A stretch of DNA of 64,000 nt from JBGANR01 sp044222225 (GCA_044222225.1 JBGANR010000001.1:246173-310172), one strand, 5' to 3'. Shown: positions 1 through 8,166, numbered from the stretch's first letter. Translations and numbers: made by a program. The notes: generated by a model not told the origin, from the sequence alone.

Positions 1-155
1 AGGTGCTCGACGATGTTACTGCGCGAAGATTGGAACAGCTCCGCGATCTGCTGCTGGGTCAGCCACACCGTTTCCGCGTCCAGCCGCACCTCCAGTGCCG
101 GAGCGCCGTCGTCACGCTGGTAGAGGATCACCTCTCCGGAGGGTTCGGTCGTCAT
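1..155 (-). CDS. RhuM-family protein, N-terminal part (runs off the window)
   Basis: The first 51 codons of a minus-strand gene are visible, starting at the ATG at 155 behind a GGGAGA ribosome-binding site. The translation carries VWLTQQQIAELFQSSRSNIV, which matches the N-terminal helix-turn-helix-like segment of the RhuM (virulence RhuM) family. These proteins are of unknown biochemical function and are often found on genomic islands near restriction or toxin-antitoxin genes. The catalytic or C-terminal part lies outside the window. The family call rests on this one well-conserved block, so I am fairly sure of the family but cannot assign a role. Confidence 0.8.
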   Translation of the reverse strand, partial: MTTEPSGEVILYQRDDGAPALEVRLDAETVWLTQQQIAELFQSSRSNIVEH

Positions 156-286
156 GCGACGTCTCCCGTCGTCGAGGTCTGCGGCGATGACATGTGTTCT
201 TGCTCCTCTCGTGTGCCCGAGTCGTCCGTCCCGGGCGGGTGAACTCAACGTACAGACGGGGTACGACAGAATTTCGGACCGCTGAC

Positions 287-292
287 TAGACT
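287..292 (+). promoter_or_regulatory. -10 box of a leaderless guaA promoter
   Basis: TAGACT lies 7 nt before the GTG start of guaA. This spacing puts the transcription start at or next to the GTG, as in leaderless actinobacterial mRNAs, and no Shine-Dalgarno sequence is present. Confidence 0.5.
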
Positions 293-299
293 CATCCGC

Positions 300-1865
300 G
301 TGAGTGCACCGGAACAGTCCCCGCGGCCCGTCCTCGTCGTCGACTTCGGCGCTCAATACGCCCAGCTCATCGCCCGTCGGGTGCGGGAGGCGAGGGTGTA
401 CTCGGAGGTCGTGCCGCACACGATCACGGCCGCCGAGGTGCGGGCCAAGAACCCCGCGGCGCTGGTGCTCTCCGGCGGGCCGGCCAGCGTCTACGCCGAG
501 GACGCGCCGAGTCTCGACCCGGAGGTGTTCGAGCTGGGACTGCCGGTGTTCGGCATCTGCTACGGCTTCCAGTCGATGACGCGCGCGCTCGACGGCACCG
601 TCGAGAACACGAACGGCCGGGAGTTCGGCCGGACGGTGCTCACGCCGGCGGGCGGGGTGCTGCACGCGGGACTGCCGGAGGGGCATCCGGTGTGGATGAG
701 CCACAACGACGCGGTCACCGTGGCGCCGGAGGGCTTCGCCGTCACGGCGTCGACGCCGGGCGCACCGGTCGCCGCGTTCGAGTGCACCGAGCGACGGATG
801 GCCGGCGTCCAGTACCACCCGGAGGTGCTGCACAGCCCGCACGGCCAGCAGGTGCTGACGCGGTTCCTCTACGAGATCGCCGGCCTGGAGCCGACCTGGA
901 CGGCGGCGAACATCGCCGAGCAGCTCATCGCGGACGTCGCCGCGCAGGTCGGCGACGGCCGGGCGATCTGCGGTCTGTCCGGCGGCGTCGATTCCGCCGT
1001 CGCGGCGGCGCTCGTGCAGCGGGCGATCGGCGACCGGCTGACGTGCGTGTTCGTCGACCACGGACTGCTGCGGGCCGGTGAGCGCGAGCAGGTGCAGCAG
1101 GATTTCGTCGCCGCGACGGGTGCGAAGCTGGTGACGGCCGACGAGGCGGACGCCTTCCTGGCCGCGCTGGCCGGGGTGTCCGACCCGGAGGGCAAGCGCA
1201 AGATCATCGGCCGGGAGTTCATCCGCAGCTTCGAGCGGGCCGTCACCGACGTCGTCTCCGACGGCGCCGGTCCGGTGGACTTCCTCGTCCAGGGCACCCT
1301 GTACCCGGACGTCGTCGAGTCCGGCGGCGGCACCGGCACGGCCAACATCAAGAGCCATCACAATGTCGGCGGATTGCCCGACGACCTCGAGTTCTCGCTG
1401 GTCGAGCCGCTGCGGCTGCTCTTCAAGGACGAGGTGCGGGCCGTCGGCCGCGAGCTCGGTCTGCCGGAGGAGATCGTCGGCCGCCAGCCCTTCCCGGGGC
1501 CGGGCCTGGGCATCCGCATCGTCGGGGCGGTGACGGCCGAGCGGCTGGAGATCCTGCGGGCCGCGGACCTCATCGCCCGCGAGGAGCTGACGGCGGCCGG
1601 GCTCGACGGCACGATCTGGCAGTGCCCGGTCGTCCTGCTCGCCGACGTCCGCAGCGTCGGCGTGCAGGGCGACGGCCGCACCTACGGCCACCCGATCGTG
1701 CTGCGTCCGGTCTCGAGCGAGGACGCCATGACCGCCGACTGGACCCGCGTGCCGTACGAGGTGCTGGAACAGATCTCGACGCGTATCACGAACGAGGTGG
1801 CCGACGTCAACCGCGTGGTGCTCGACGTGACGAGCAAGCCGCCGGGCACCATCGAGTGGGAGTGA
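300..1865 (+). CDS. guaA: GMP synthase (glutamine-hydrolysing)
   Basis: Converts XMP to GMP with glutamine and ATP, the last step of guanine nucleotide synthesis in the cytosol. The 521-residue product has the full family length. An N-terminal class I amidotransferase domain shows GICYGFQ with nucleophile Cys at about residue 87 and YHPEV with His at about 173. It is followed by the N-type ATP-pyrophosphatase P-loop [10 protein letters not shown] near residue 225 and the C-terminal dimerisation domain ending in KPPGTIEWE. The GTG at 300 is preferred because a -10 box lies 7 nt upstream (leaderless). A large palindrome follows the stop codon and probably ends transcription. Confidence 0.98.
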   Translation: MSAPEQSPRPVLVVDFGAQYAQLIARRVREARVYSEVVPHTITAAEVRAKNPAALVLSGGPASVYAEDAPSLDPEVFELGLPVFGICYGFQSMTRALDGTVENTNGREFGRTVLTPAGGVLHAGLPEGHPVWMSHNDAVTVAPEGFAVTASTPGAPVAAFECTERRMAGVQYHPEVLHSPHGQQVLTRFLYEIAGLEPTWTAANIAEQLIADVAAQVGDGRAICGLSGGVDSAVAAALVQRAIGDRLTCVFVDHGLLRAGEREQVQQDFVAATGAKLVTADEADAFLAALAGVSDPEGKRKIIGREFIRSFERAVTDVVSDGAGPVDFLVQGTLYPDVVESGGGTGTANIKSHHNVGGLPDDLEFSLVEPLRLLFKDEVRAVGRELGLPEEIVGRQPFPGPGLGIRIVGAVTAERLEILRAADLIAREELTAAGLDGTIWQCPVVLLADVRSVGVQGDGRTYGHPIVLRPVSSEDAMTADWTRVPYEVLEQISTRITNEVADVNRVVLDVTSKPPGTIEWE

Positions 1866-1870
1866 TGACC

Positions 1871-1945
1871 TCCCCGGATGTCCGGCTCAGCGAAGCGCCG
1901 AGGAGCATATGTCCTCGGCGCCCCGCTGAGGCGGACATCTGGGGA
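1871..1945. terminator. 75-bp imperfect palindrome between convergent genes
   Basis: Two 34-nt arms (1871-1904 and 1912-1945) pair with about four mismatches around a 7-nt loop containing CATATG. It begins 5 nt after the guaA stop and ends 10 nt before the stop of the convergent minus-strand gene, so it most likely acts as a bidirectional terminator. The arms are much longer than an ordinary terminator needs, and there is no T-tract. A dispersed palindromic repeat is an alternative. Confidence 0.65.
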
Positions 1946-1955
1946 GCGGTCGCCG

Positions 1956-2360
1956 TCAGCGACGGATCGCGACGAGCAGGAACACCAGTGCGGCGACGAT
2001 CGCACCGGCCGCCGCGAGCCAGGTGACGGCGGTTCCCGTCCAGTCGGGGGCGCCGGCCAGGCTCCAGACGGCCACCCCGCCCGCGGCGACGCCGACGATG
2101 AGCTGAGCTCCGCCGCTGCTCCGGCGGGCCGCCTGATCGCCGCCGCTCCGCGAGATCCGGCGGCCGCCGTCGTCGACGCGGGGGCCGACGTCGTAGGCGG
2201 CCGGCGGTGGCGCGGGGACGAACGGGTCCGGCACGGGGCTCTCGACGAGTGTGGCCTTGCGGAACGGGTCCGGCCCGAAGGGACCTGTGCCGTTCTCGAA
2301 GGCGTTCTTCCCGAGCGGGGCCGCATCGGCCGCCGCGGGCGGGATCATCGGCTCAGTCAC
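1956..2360 (-). CDS. Small membrane protein, unknown function
   Basis: Product of 134 residues with a Pro/Gly-rich cytosolic N-terminal half and two hydrophobic segments near the C-terminus (LIVGVAAGGVAVWSLAG and WLAAAGAIVAALVFLLVAI). I recognise no domain. The GTG at 2360 is chosen because a GGAGG site lies 6 nt upstream and the start overlaps the stop of the upstream PspC gene by 8 nt, implying translational coupling. An ATG at 2348 is the alternative. The overlap places it in an operon with the EsrI-like protein, so a role in the same envelope-stress response is a reasonable inference, not shown by sequence. Confidence 0.75.
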   Translation of the reverse strand: MTEPMIPPAAADAAPLGKNAFENGTGPFGPDPFRKATLVESPVPDPFVPAPPPAAYDVGPRVDDGGRRISRSGGDQAARRSSGGAQLIVGVAAGGVAVWSLAGAPDWTGTAVTWLAAAGAIVAALVFLLVAIRR

Positions 2361-3612
2361 GATGCACCTCCACTTCACCGAGTCCGGCGGTGGCGTGCAG
2401 CCGGAGGGTCGGACCGGTCGCCGGATTGCCGGGGACGTCGCAGGCGGTGTCGCCGGTGGCGACGTCGCAGTCGGCCTCGATCCGCATGCCCTTCGGGACG
2501 CGCACGGTGATCTGGCCGGTGCCGACGGAGACCTCGACGTCCCGGTCGGCCGTGAGTGTCAGCTGCCGTAGATCCAGTTCGATCTCGCCCAGGCCGAGCG
2601 AGTAGCGCTCGCTCAGCTCGGCTTCGGCCGAGGGCGTGTACGCACGGGAGCCGACGCCCTCCTCGATCTGCTGGAACGGTCCGGCGGAGGCCACCGCCAC
2701 GCCCGCCGCGAGCAGGATCGCCGGGACGATGAGTCCGGCGCCCTGGCGCAGCAGGCCGCCGAGGACGAGACCGGCGGCGAGCACGGCCAGTGAGAGCGAC
2801 GCGATGGTCAACGGCGTGAACCAGGCGATGCCGAGCGCGCTCGCTCCGATGCCCACGCCGGTGACGAGCAGCGTCACGGCCAGGACCGCGGGGGTGTACC
2901 TCGAGCGCGGGGCCGGCGGCGGTGGCGGCGGGCTGGGCTCGGGCAGATCCCAGGCGAACGGTGCCACACCCAGCGGATCCCAGGACGGCGGCAGGGGGCT
3001 GTCGGCGTCGGTCTTGAGCCCTGCCGCCGCGGCCTGCGGCGGTGCGGTGGCGTTCGAGACGGCGCCGGACACGGCGTCGGCGACCTGCCGTGCGGCGGCG
3101 CCGAAGGAACCGGCGTCGACGGCCGCGGCCTTCGCGCCGCTGAGCTCGGCCGCCGACGTCCCGGGCGGCGCCTGGGGTGTCCGTCGGTAGAGGACGTACC
3201 AGAGCAGAGCCAGCGCGGCGGCCCCGACGGGGAAACCCGCGCCGATCGGACCCGGTCCGATGTCGCCGATGACGATGAGTGCGATGACAAGCGCGATGAT
3301 CGTCGGCGGATGGGTGAGCGCGTCGCGGAACCGGCTGCGTCCCTGCCACGCGACCGGTGGCGGCTGGGCCGGTGCGGTACCGCGAGGGAAGGTGATGAGG
3401 CCGGCGATGTAGGCGATGATGCCGCCGCCCCCGAGCGTCGTGGCGACGACGAATGCGACGCGGATGAGCATCGGGTCGATCTGATAGCGACGGCCGATGG
3501 CGACGCAGACGCCGCCGAAGACGCCGTCGCGGGGAGCGCGGACGGGCCGGGTGCGCCACATGTCGGCGAGCTCGGCCCGGAGATCGGGGGTGGTGGTGTC
3601 CATGGTTCTCAT
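2353..3612 (-). CDS. PspC-domain membrane protein, EsrI-like
   Basis: Product of 419 residues. An N-terminal PspC domain (DGVFGGVCVAIGRRYQID, then a hydrophobic helix) is followed by two pairs of membrane segments. A C-terminal beta-rich LiaF-like region (GEIELDLRQLTLTADRD and GTGQITVRVPKGMRIEAD) ends the protein. It is divergent from a PspC-containing histidine kinase and LuxR regulator. In Corynebacterium glutamicum this arrangement is the EsrI-EsrS-EsrR cell-envelope stress system, where EsrI is the inhibitory third component; the equivalence here is inferred from domains and gene order. Start: the ATG at 3612 is used, with a second ATG at 3603 also possible. Confidence 0.8.
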   Translation of the reverse strand: MRTMDTTTPDLRAELADMWRTRPVRAPRDGVFGGVCVAIGRRYQIDPMLIRVAFVVATTLGGGGIIAYIAGLITFPRGTAPAQPPPVAWQGRSRFRDALTHPPTIIALVIALIVIGDIGPGPIGAGFPVGAAALALLWYVLYRRTPQAPPGTSAAELSGAKAAAVDAGSFGAAARQVADAVSGAVSNATAPPQAAAAGLKTDADSPLPPSWDPLGVAPFAWDLPEPSPPPPPPAPRSRYTPAVLAVTLLVTGVGIGASALGIAWFTPLTIASLSLAVLAAGLVLGGLLRQGAGLIVPAILLAAGVAVASAGPFQQIEEGVGSRAYTPSAEAELSERYSLGLGEIELDLRQLTLTADRDVEVSVGTGQITVRVPKGMRIEADCDVATGDTACDVPGNPATGPTLRLHATAGLGEVEVHRD

Positions 3613-3745
3613 CGTCGCCGGTGCGGCGGCTGCGGGACATCGGGTGCCACCCTGATCTTTCCCCCATGTCGCGGGGTGTCGTGGGGCCGCGATCCCGGTG
3701 GTTTCCCCGATGCCCCGGGCACCGGTGCCGTGTCAGGATCGAGAC

Positions 3746-4939
3746 ATGTCGACACCCGGGTTCGCCCTGCCCTCCGCCGCCTATCCGCCGCGCGTCCGGC
3801 GACGGGTGGGCGGACGCGTGCTGGGCGGCGTCGCCGGGGGTGTCGCCGATCACACGGGGTTCTCGGTGCTGCACGTACGGCTCGTGTTCGTCGTGCTCGC
3901 GGCGCTCGGCGGGGCGGGCGTCGTCGGCTACGGGCTGCTGTGGATCTGCTGCCCGCCGGGCACGGACACCGTGCCGGCGAGCAAGGAGGAGCGCCGGGTC
4001 GGCTGGCTGCTCATCGGGCTGTGCGGCGGCGCCCTGGCGCTGGAGGGGGCCGTGGCGTCCGGGACGCCGGCGGCCTATCTCGTGCCGTTGCTCGTCGTGG
4101 CGGTCGGTGCGGCCGTCGTCTGGCGGGAGTTCGACGTCACCGCGACCCGTACGGCGCGCATGCTCGTCTGGACCCGGATCACCGGCGGGGCGACGCTCGT
4201 GCTCACCGGGCTCGTCGTCATGGTGGTCGACCGCACCGATCTCGCCGGGCTGGGCACCGCGCTGGTCGCCGCGCTCGCGACGCTCGCCGGCGTCGTACTG
4301 CTCACGGTGCCGCTGTGGATGCGTCTCGTCCAGGCCCTCGGCGCCGAGCGGGCGGCCCGGATCAGGACGGCCGAGCGCGAGGAGATCGCCTCTCACCTGC
4401 ACGATTCGGTGCTGCAGACGCTTGCCCTCATCCAGAAGCGCAGCGGCGACCCGGAGCAGGTGCAGCGGCTCGCCCGCAGCCAGGAGCGGGAGCTGCGACG
4501 CTATCTGTTCGGCGATCCCGCGGCCGCGGCGGTGTCGTTCGCGGCGCTGCTCGCCGCGGCCGCGGCGGAGGTCGAGGACGGCTACGGCATCGACGTGGAC
4601 GTCGTCACAGTCGGGGACGCGCCGCTGGGCGCCGACTTCGAGCGTGAGTCGGCGCTCGTGCAGGCGGCGCGGGAGGCGCTCGTCAACGCCGCGAAGCACG
4701 CCGAGGTCAAGCGCGTCGACGTCTACTCGGAGGTGGCGCCGGACCGCATCGAGGTGTTCGTCCGTGATCGCGGTGTCGGCTTCGATCGTGACGCCGTCGC
4801 CGACGACCGGCAGGGGCTGACGCGGTCGATCGAGGCGCGTGTCCGGCGGCGAGGCGGGGAGGTGCGGGTCAAGTCGGCACCCGGGGCGGGCACCGAGGTC
4901 AGTATGGTCATGCCCATGCGTGGTGAGGAGGCATCATGA
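3746..4939 (+). CDS. PspC-domain sensor histidine kinase, EsrS-like
   Basis: Product of 397 residues. An N-terminal PspC domain (GRVLGGVAGGVADHTG) and several membrane helices precede a HisKA_3-type dimerisation helix with HLHDSVLQTL, where His at about 219 is the likely phosphorylated residue. A HATPase domain follows (N-box ALVNAAKHAEVK, G-box RDRGVGFD). It should sense envelope perturbation and phosphorylate the regulator encoded immediately downstream, whose ATG overlaps its stop (ATGA). The ATG at 3746 gives the MSTPGF N-terminus just before the PspC domain; upstream in-frame codons would extend into the divergent promoter region. Confidence 0.88.
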   Translation: MSTPGFALPSAAYPPRVRRRVGGRVLGGVAGGVADHTGFSVLHVRLVFVVLAALGGAGVVGYGLLWICCPPGTDTVPASKEERRVGWLLIGLCGGALALEGAVASGTPAAYLVPLLVVAVGAAVVWREFDVTATRTARMLVWTRITGGATLVLTGLVVMVVDRTDLAGLGTALVAALATLAGVVLLTVPLWMRLVQALGAERAARIRTAEREEIASHLHDSVLQTLALIQKRSGDPEQVQRLARSQERELRRYLFGDPAAAAVSFAALLAAAAAEVEDGYGIDVDVVTVGDAPLGADFERESALVQAAREALVNAAKHAEVKRVDVYSEVAPDRIEVFVRDRGVGFDRDAVADDRQGLTRSIEARVRRRGGEVRVKSAPGAGTEVSMVMPMRGEEAS

Positions 4940-5637
4940 CCGAGGCGGAGGCGACGCGGTACACGGTCTTCCTCGTCGACGACCACGGCGTGTTCCGGTC
5001 GGGGGTGCGCAGCGAGCTCGCGGGAGAGGCGGATCTGGTCATCGTCGGCGAGGCGGGGACGGTCGCCGAGGCGGTCGCGGGAATCCGGCGGACCCGGCCG
5101 CGCGTCGTGCTGCTCGACGTGCACATGCCATCGGGCGGCGGGGTCGCGGTGCTGCGCGGCGTCACCGGAGATGGAGCTCGCGGAATCGACCGGGTGAGCG
5201 ATCTGGAATCCGCGCCGGTCTTCCTCGCACTGAGCGTCTCCGACGCCGCCGAGGACGTCATCGCGACGATCCGGGCCGGTGCGCGCGGGTACGTCACCAA
5301 GACGATCAGCGGACCGGAGCTCGCCGACGCCGTCCGCCGGGTCGCGGAGGGGGACGCGGTGTTCAGCCCGCGGCTCGCCGGTTTCGTGCTCGACTCGTTC
5401 ACCGGACGGTCGGCGGTCCCCGAGCCGGAACTCGATCCCGAGCTGGATTCGCTGACGCCTCGCGAACTGGAGGTGCTGCGGCTGCTCGCGCGGGGTTACA
5501 CCTATCGCGAGATCGCCGCCGACCTCGTCATCTCCGTCAAGACCGTGGAGACGCATGCGTCGAACGTGCTGCGCAAGACCCAGCAGTCCAACCGCAACGC
5601 GCTGACGAGGTGGGCGGCGAGGCGCCGGATCGACTAG
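4936..5637 (+). CDS. NarL/LuxR-family response regulator, EsrR-like, with an inserted repeat
   Basis: Product of 233 residues: a REC domain (acidic pocket at D15-D16, phospho-acceptor D61 in LLDVHMP, K in GYVTK) and a C-terminal LuxR helix-turn-helix (LTPRELEVLRLLARGYTYRE). It overlaps the kinase gene by 4 nt and is its likely partner. Residues 78-92 (GDGARGIDRVSDLES) lie in the loop between alpha-3 and beta-4, where related regulators are shorter as I recall them. This stretch is encoded by a 29-bp sequence that recurs inside dnaE2 (18351-18379). The insertion keeps the reading frame and avoids the catalytic residues, so the protein is probably functional. Confidence 0.9.
   Translation: MTEAEATRYTVFLVDDHGVFRSGVRSELAGEADLVIVGEAGTVAEAVAGIRRTRPRVVLLDVHMPSGGGVAVLRGVTGDGARGIDRVSDLESAPVFLALSVSDAAEDVIATIRAGARGYVTKTISGPELADAVRRVAEGDAVFSPRLAGFVLDSFTGRSAVPEPELDPELDSLTPRELEVLRLLARGYTYREIAADLVISVKTVETHASNVLRKTQQSNRNALTRWAARRRID
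5166..5194 (+). repeat. Dispersed element A, copy 1 (inside the response regulator gene)
   Basis: 29-bp sequence with core GATGGAGCTCGCGGAATCG. It differs at one position from 18351-18379 in dnaE2 and is read in the same frame (GDGARGIDR here, GDGACGIDR there). Diverged copies lie at 24112-24134 and 40066-40091. Confidence 0.8.
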
Positions 5638-5700
5638 ATGATCGATTCCTGGTGATACTCACCTGAGCGCGCCGGCTCCGACCATCCGGCCACTAGACCT
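5634..5700. repeat. Dispersed element B, copy 1
   Basis: Fills the gap between the convergent response regulator and ABC exporter genes and contains or touches both stop codons. It aligns without gaps to 48593-48659; 42 of 57 positions match over 5644-5700, with a nearly identical core GGCTCCGACCATCCGG. In the other copy the ends form a perfect inverted repeat CCGGATGGT/ACCATCCGG; here the left arm has decayed. It may serve as a terminator for both genes. Confidence 0.65.
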
Positions 5701-7439
5701 GCGCGGCGTCGAGTTGTGCGGCGGTGACCAGATCGCGGTAGAGGCCGTCGGTGGCGAGCAGTTCCTCGTGGGTGCCGGTGGCTCGGATGCGGCCGTTCTC
5801 GACGACGGCGATGGTGTCGGCGTGTCGGACGGTGGTGAGGCGATGGGCGACCGTGACGACGGCGTGTTCGCGTGCGATGTCGCGGACGCAGGCGACGATG
5901 GCGGACTCGGTGATGGCGTCGACCTGCGCCGTCGCCTCGTCGAGGAGCAGCAGGTCGGCGGGGCGCAGGATCGCGCGGGCCATGGCGATGCGTTGGCGTT
6001 GGCCGCCGGACAACGAGGTCGCGGTGAGCGGGGTGTCGAGGCCGTCGGGAAGATCGGCGATGACGGTGTCGAGGCGGAGACGCATCAAGGCGAGGGCGAT
6101 CTCGGCTTCGGTCGCGTCGGGGTGGGTGAACAGCAGATTCTCCCGGACGGTGCCGGGGATGATCGGCGTCTCCTGCTCGACGTAGGCGATGCGGGAGCGG
6201 ACGGCTTGGTGGCCGAGATCGTGGTAGGGGATCCCGCGGAGACGGATGTCACCGGTGTCGGGTTCGACGAAGCGCAGCAGCAACGACAGCAGCGTGGTCT
6301 TGCCGGCGCCGGACGGTCCGACGATCGCCAGGTGTCCGGCGCGGGGGACCGTGAGGGTGATGTCGTCGAGCGCTGCGGTCGGTGCGTCGGGGTAGCGGAA
6401 GGTGACGTCGCGCAGTTCCACGACGGGCGCCTCGGGGTGTGGCGAGGCGGTGGTGCCGACGGGGGCGTCGTCTTCGACGGGGATGTCTTCGGTCTCGCGG
6501 ATCCGGATGGCGGCGGCGACGCCGGATTGGAGAGCGGTCATGTTCTGCGACAGTTCTGTGACCGGCCCCATGAGGGTGAAGGCGTAGAGCAGGAAGGCGA
6601 TGAGGGTGGAGACCTCCATCAAGCCTTGGTCGATCCGCCATGCGCCGAAGCCGAGAATGACGATGATGGCGCCCTGCACGCCGGTCCAGGCGATGGTCCA
6701 GGCGACGGCGGTGGTGCGGACCGAGGACACGGCGTGGCGTTGCGCTTGCTGGGCTTCGGCGTCGATGCGGGCGGTGATGCGAGCCTCGGCGCGTGAGGCC
6801 TTGACGGTCCGGACGGCCCGCAGTGCTCCTTCGAGGATTCCGCCGAGACGGCCCAGCGCGTCTTGAGTGCGGGCTTCGGCGATGGCGATACGGGGCATGA
6901 GCAGCGCGAACAGGATGAACACGATGGTGACGGCGATGACGGTCGTGATGAGGAGGGGCACGTCGAGCACGGCCATCATCGCGAGGGTGCCGACGCCGAG
7001 CGCGACGGCGTTGATGATGCCGACGAGCGCGCTCGAGGCGGCTTCCCGCAGGAGGACGGTGTCGGAGCCGACGCGGGTGACCAGTTCGCCGACGCTGCGG
7101 GCCTGAATGCCGGGGAGCGTGGCGGCGAAGAAGCGCCGGATGAGGCCGCGGCGCGCGTCGAGGACGATCCGTTCGGCGATGGTGCCGACGAGGATCCACT
7201 GGATCAGCCCGATCGAGGCACCGGCGGCGAGCAGCACGACCATCGCGGTGATGGGACCGCTGAGAGGTGCCGGTGCCGAGGGAGTCGAGGATCCATTTGG
7301 TGATCATCGGAGTGGCGAGTGCCGTGACGGAACCGCCGAGTGCGAGGACGAGACCGAGTGCGAGTGAGGAGAGGTGAGGTCGGGCGAAGCGCAGTAGGAC
7401 GCGGACGTTCCCGAGTGAGGGCTGTTGAGAGGACTCCAC
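5693..7439 (-). pseudogene. ABC exporter (fused permease-ATPase), frameshifted
   Basis: A half-size ABC exporter read from the GTG at 7439. The first about 57 codons (MESSQQPSLGNVRVLL through KWILDSLGTGTS) are in one frame. The rest, from LSGPITAMVVLL on, is in another, with one surplus base at about 7265 inside a C/T run. Without it the protein would be about 582 residues: a six-helix membrane domain, Walker A GPSGAGKTT, signature LSGGQRQRIAMARA, Walker B LLLLDEAT. Everything after the break is intact, including an ATG at 7243, so the shift could be recent, a sequencing error or slippage. The divergent TetR gene and the palindrome between them suggest that regulator controls it. Confidence 0.75.
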
Positions 7440-7447
7440 GGTTCAAT

Positions 7448-7463
7448 GGAACACCGATGTTCC
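7448..7463. promoter_or_regulatory. Operator-like palindrome between the ABC exporter and tetR
   Basis: GGAACACCGATGTTCC is a perfect 6+4+6 inverted repeat. It lies 9 nt before the exporter GTG and next to a TAATAC -10-like hexamer (7464-7469, minus strand), so it would cover the exporter transcription start. It is the most likely binding site of the adjacent TetR protein. Confidence 0.6.
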
Positions 7464-7518
7464 GTATTAAGTCAATAGAGTTTCATCGAGTCGGGTGTGA
7501 GTGCCGCGTCGTCGGAAC

Positions 7519-7524
7519 TACACT
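7519..7524 (+). promoter_or_regulatory. -10 box of a leaderless tetR promoter
   Basis: TACACT is followed after 8 nt by the GTG at 7533. This supports the 7533 start over the in-frame GTG at 7497, which lies upstream of the box. Confidence 0.5.
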
Positions 7525-7532
7525 CGCTAGGC

Positions 7533-8120
7533 GTGTCCTCAGAGACAGGCGCCCGCGCCCGCACCCGGCAGGCGATCCTCGACGCGGCCGTCGTGACCTG
7601 GGCGAAGAACCCCGGTGCGGCGCTCGGCGACATCGCCGCCGCCGCTCGCGTCGGCCGTACCACCCTGCATCGTTATTTTCCGGAACGCGCCGATCTGACG
7701 GCCGCCCTCGCACGTCACGCTGAGGAGGCGGTGAACGCTGCCACGGTGCGGGCGAGGCTGCAGAACGGCGACGCGGCCGATGCCGTCGCCCGGCTGGCCG
7801 CGGAGTACTTCGAACTCGGTGATCTGCTCAGCGTCCTGTTCTTCGCGCCCGGCGTATATAAGGACGACCAGTCGTGCGATGCGGCGGACGTCGCTGCGGA
7901 GGATTGTGAGCCGGGAGGCGTCGACCCGCCTCTGGCTGCGGCCGTGGCGCGAGGGCATCGAGACGGCTCGATCGACGCTCAGATGGGCGCCCTGTGGGTG
8001 CAGAACCTGCTGTGGTCCACGCTCTATACGGCGCAGTCCCTCACCCGGGATGCGGGGCTGTCGCGGTTCGATGCGCGGGAGCTCATCGTGCGGACATTGC
8101 GCAAGGCCGTCGGGGTTTAG
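7533..8120 (+). CDS. TetR/AcrR-family transcriptional regulator
   Basis: Product of 195 residues. The N-terminal helix-turn-helix (ARTRQAILDAAVVTWAKN, then IAAAARVGRTTLHRYFPER) is typical of TetR repressors. The C-terminal ligand-binding helices are not assignable to a known effector. It is divergent from a multidrug-type ABC exporter with a 16-bp palindrome between them, so it probably represses the exporter and perhaps itself. The start at 7533 is preferred to 7497 because of the -10 box at 7519-7524. A (CTGGG)8 tandem repeat begins 7 bp after its stop. Confidence 0.88.
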   Translation: MSSETGARARTRQAILDAAVVTWAKNPGAALGDIAAAARVGRTTLHRYFPERADLTAALARHAEEAVNAATVRARLQNGDAADAVARLAAEYFELGDLLSVLFFAPGVYKDDQSCDAADVAAEDCEPGGVDPPLAAAVARGHRDGSIDAQMGALWVQNLLWSTLYTAQSLTRDAGLSRFDARELIVRTLRKAVGV

Positions 8121-8126
8121 GCGTTC

Positions 8127-8166
8127 CTGGGCTGGGCTGGGCTGGGCTGGGCTGGGCTGGGCTGGG
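8127..8166 (+). repeat. Pentanucleotide tandem repeat (CTGGG)8
   Basis: Eight perfect CTGGG units lie just after the tetR stop, with one imperfect unit beyond. The G-strand has eight GGG tracts spaced by 2 nt, matching the pattern of an intramolecular G-quadruplex. It is also prone to slippage, so its copy number is likely to vary between strains. It lies outside any coding region. Confidence 0.9.

Noticed and set aside
3..242. Plus-strand ORF of 79 codons at the window start
   Set aside because: It is antisense to the RhuM-family reading frame, which has clear protein similarity.
2375..4699. 774-codon minus-strand open frame over the PspC and kinase genes
   Set aside because: Arginine-rich shadow translation opposite and out of frame with well-supported genes.
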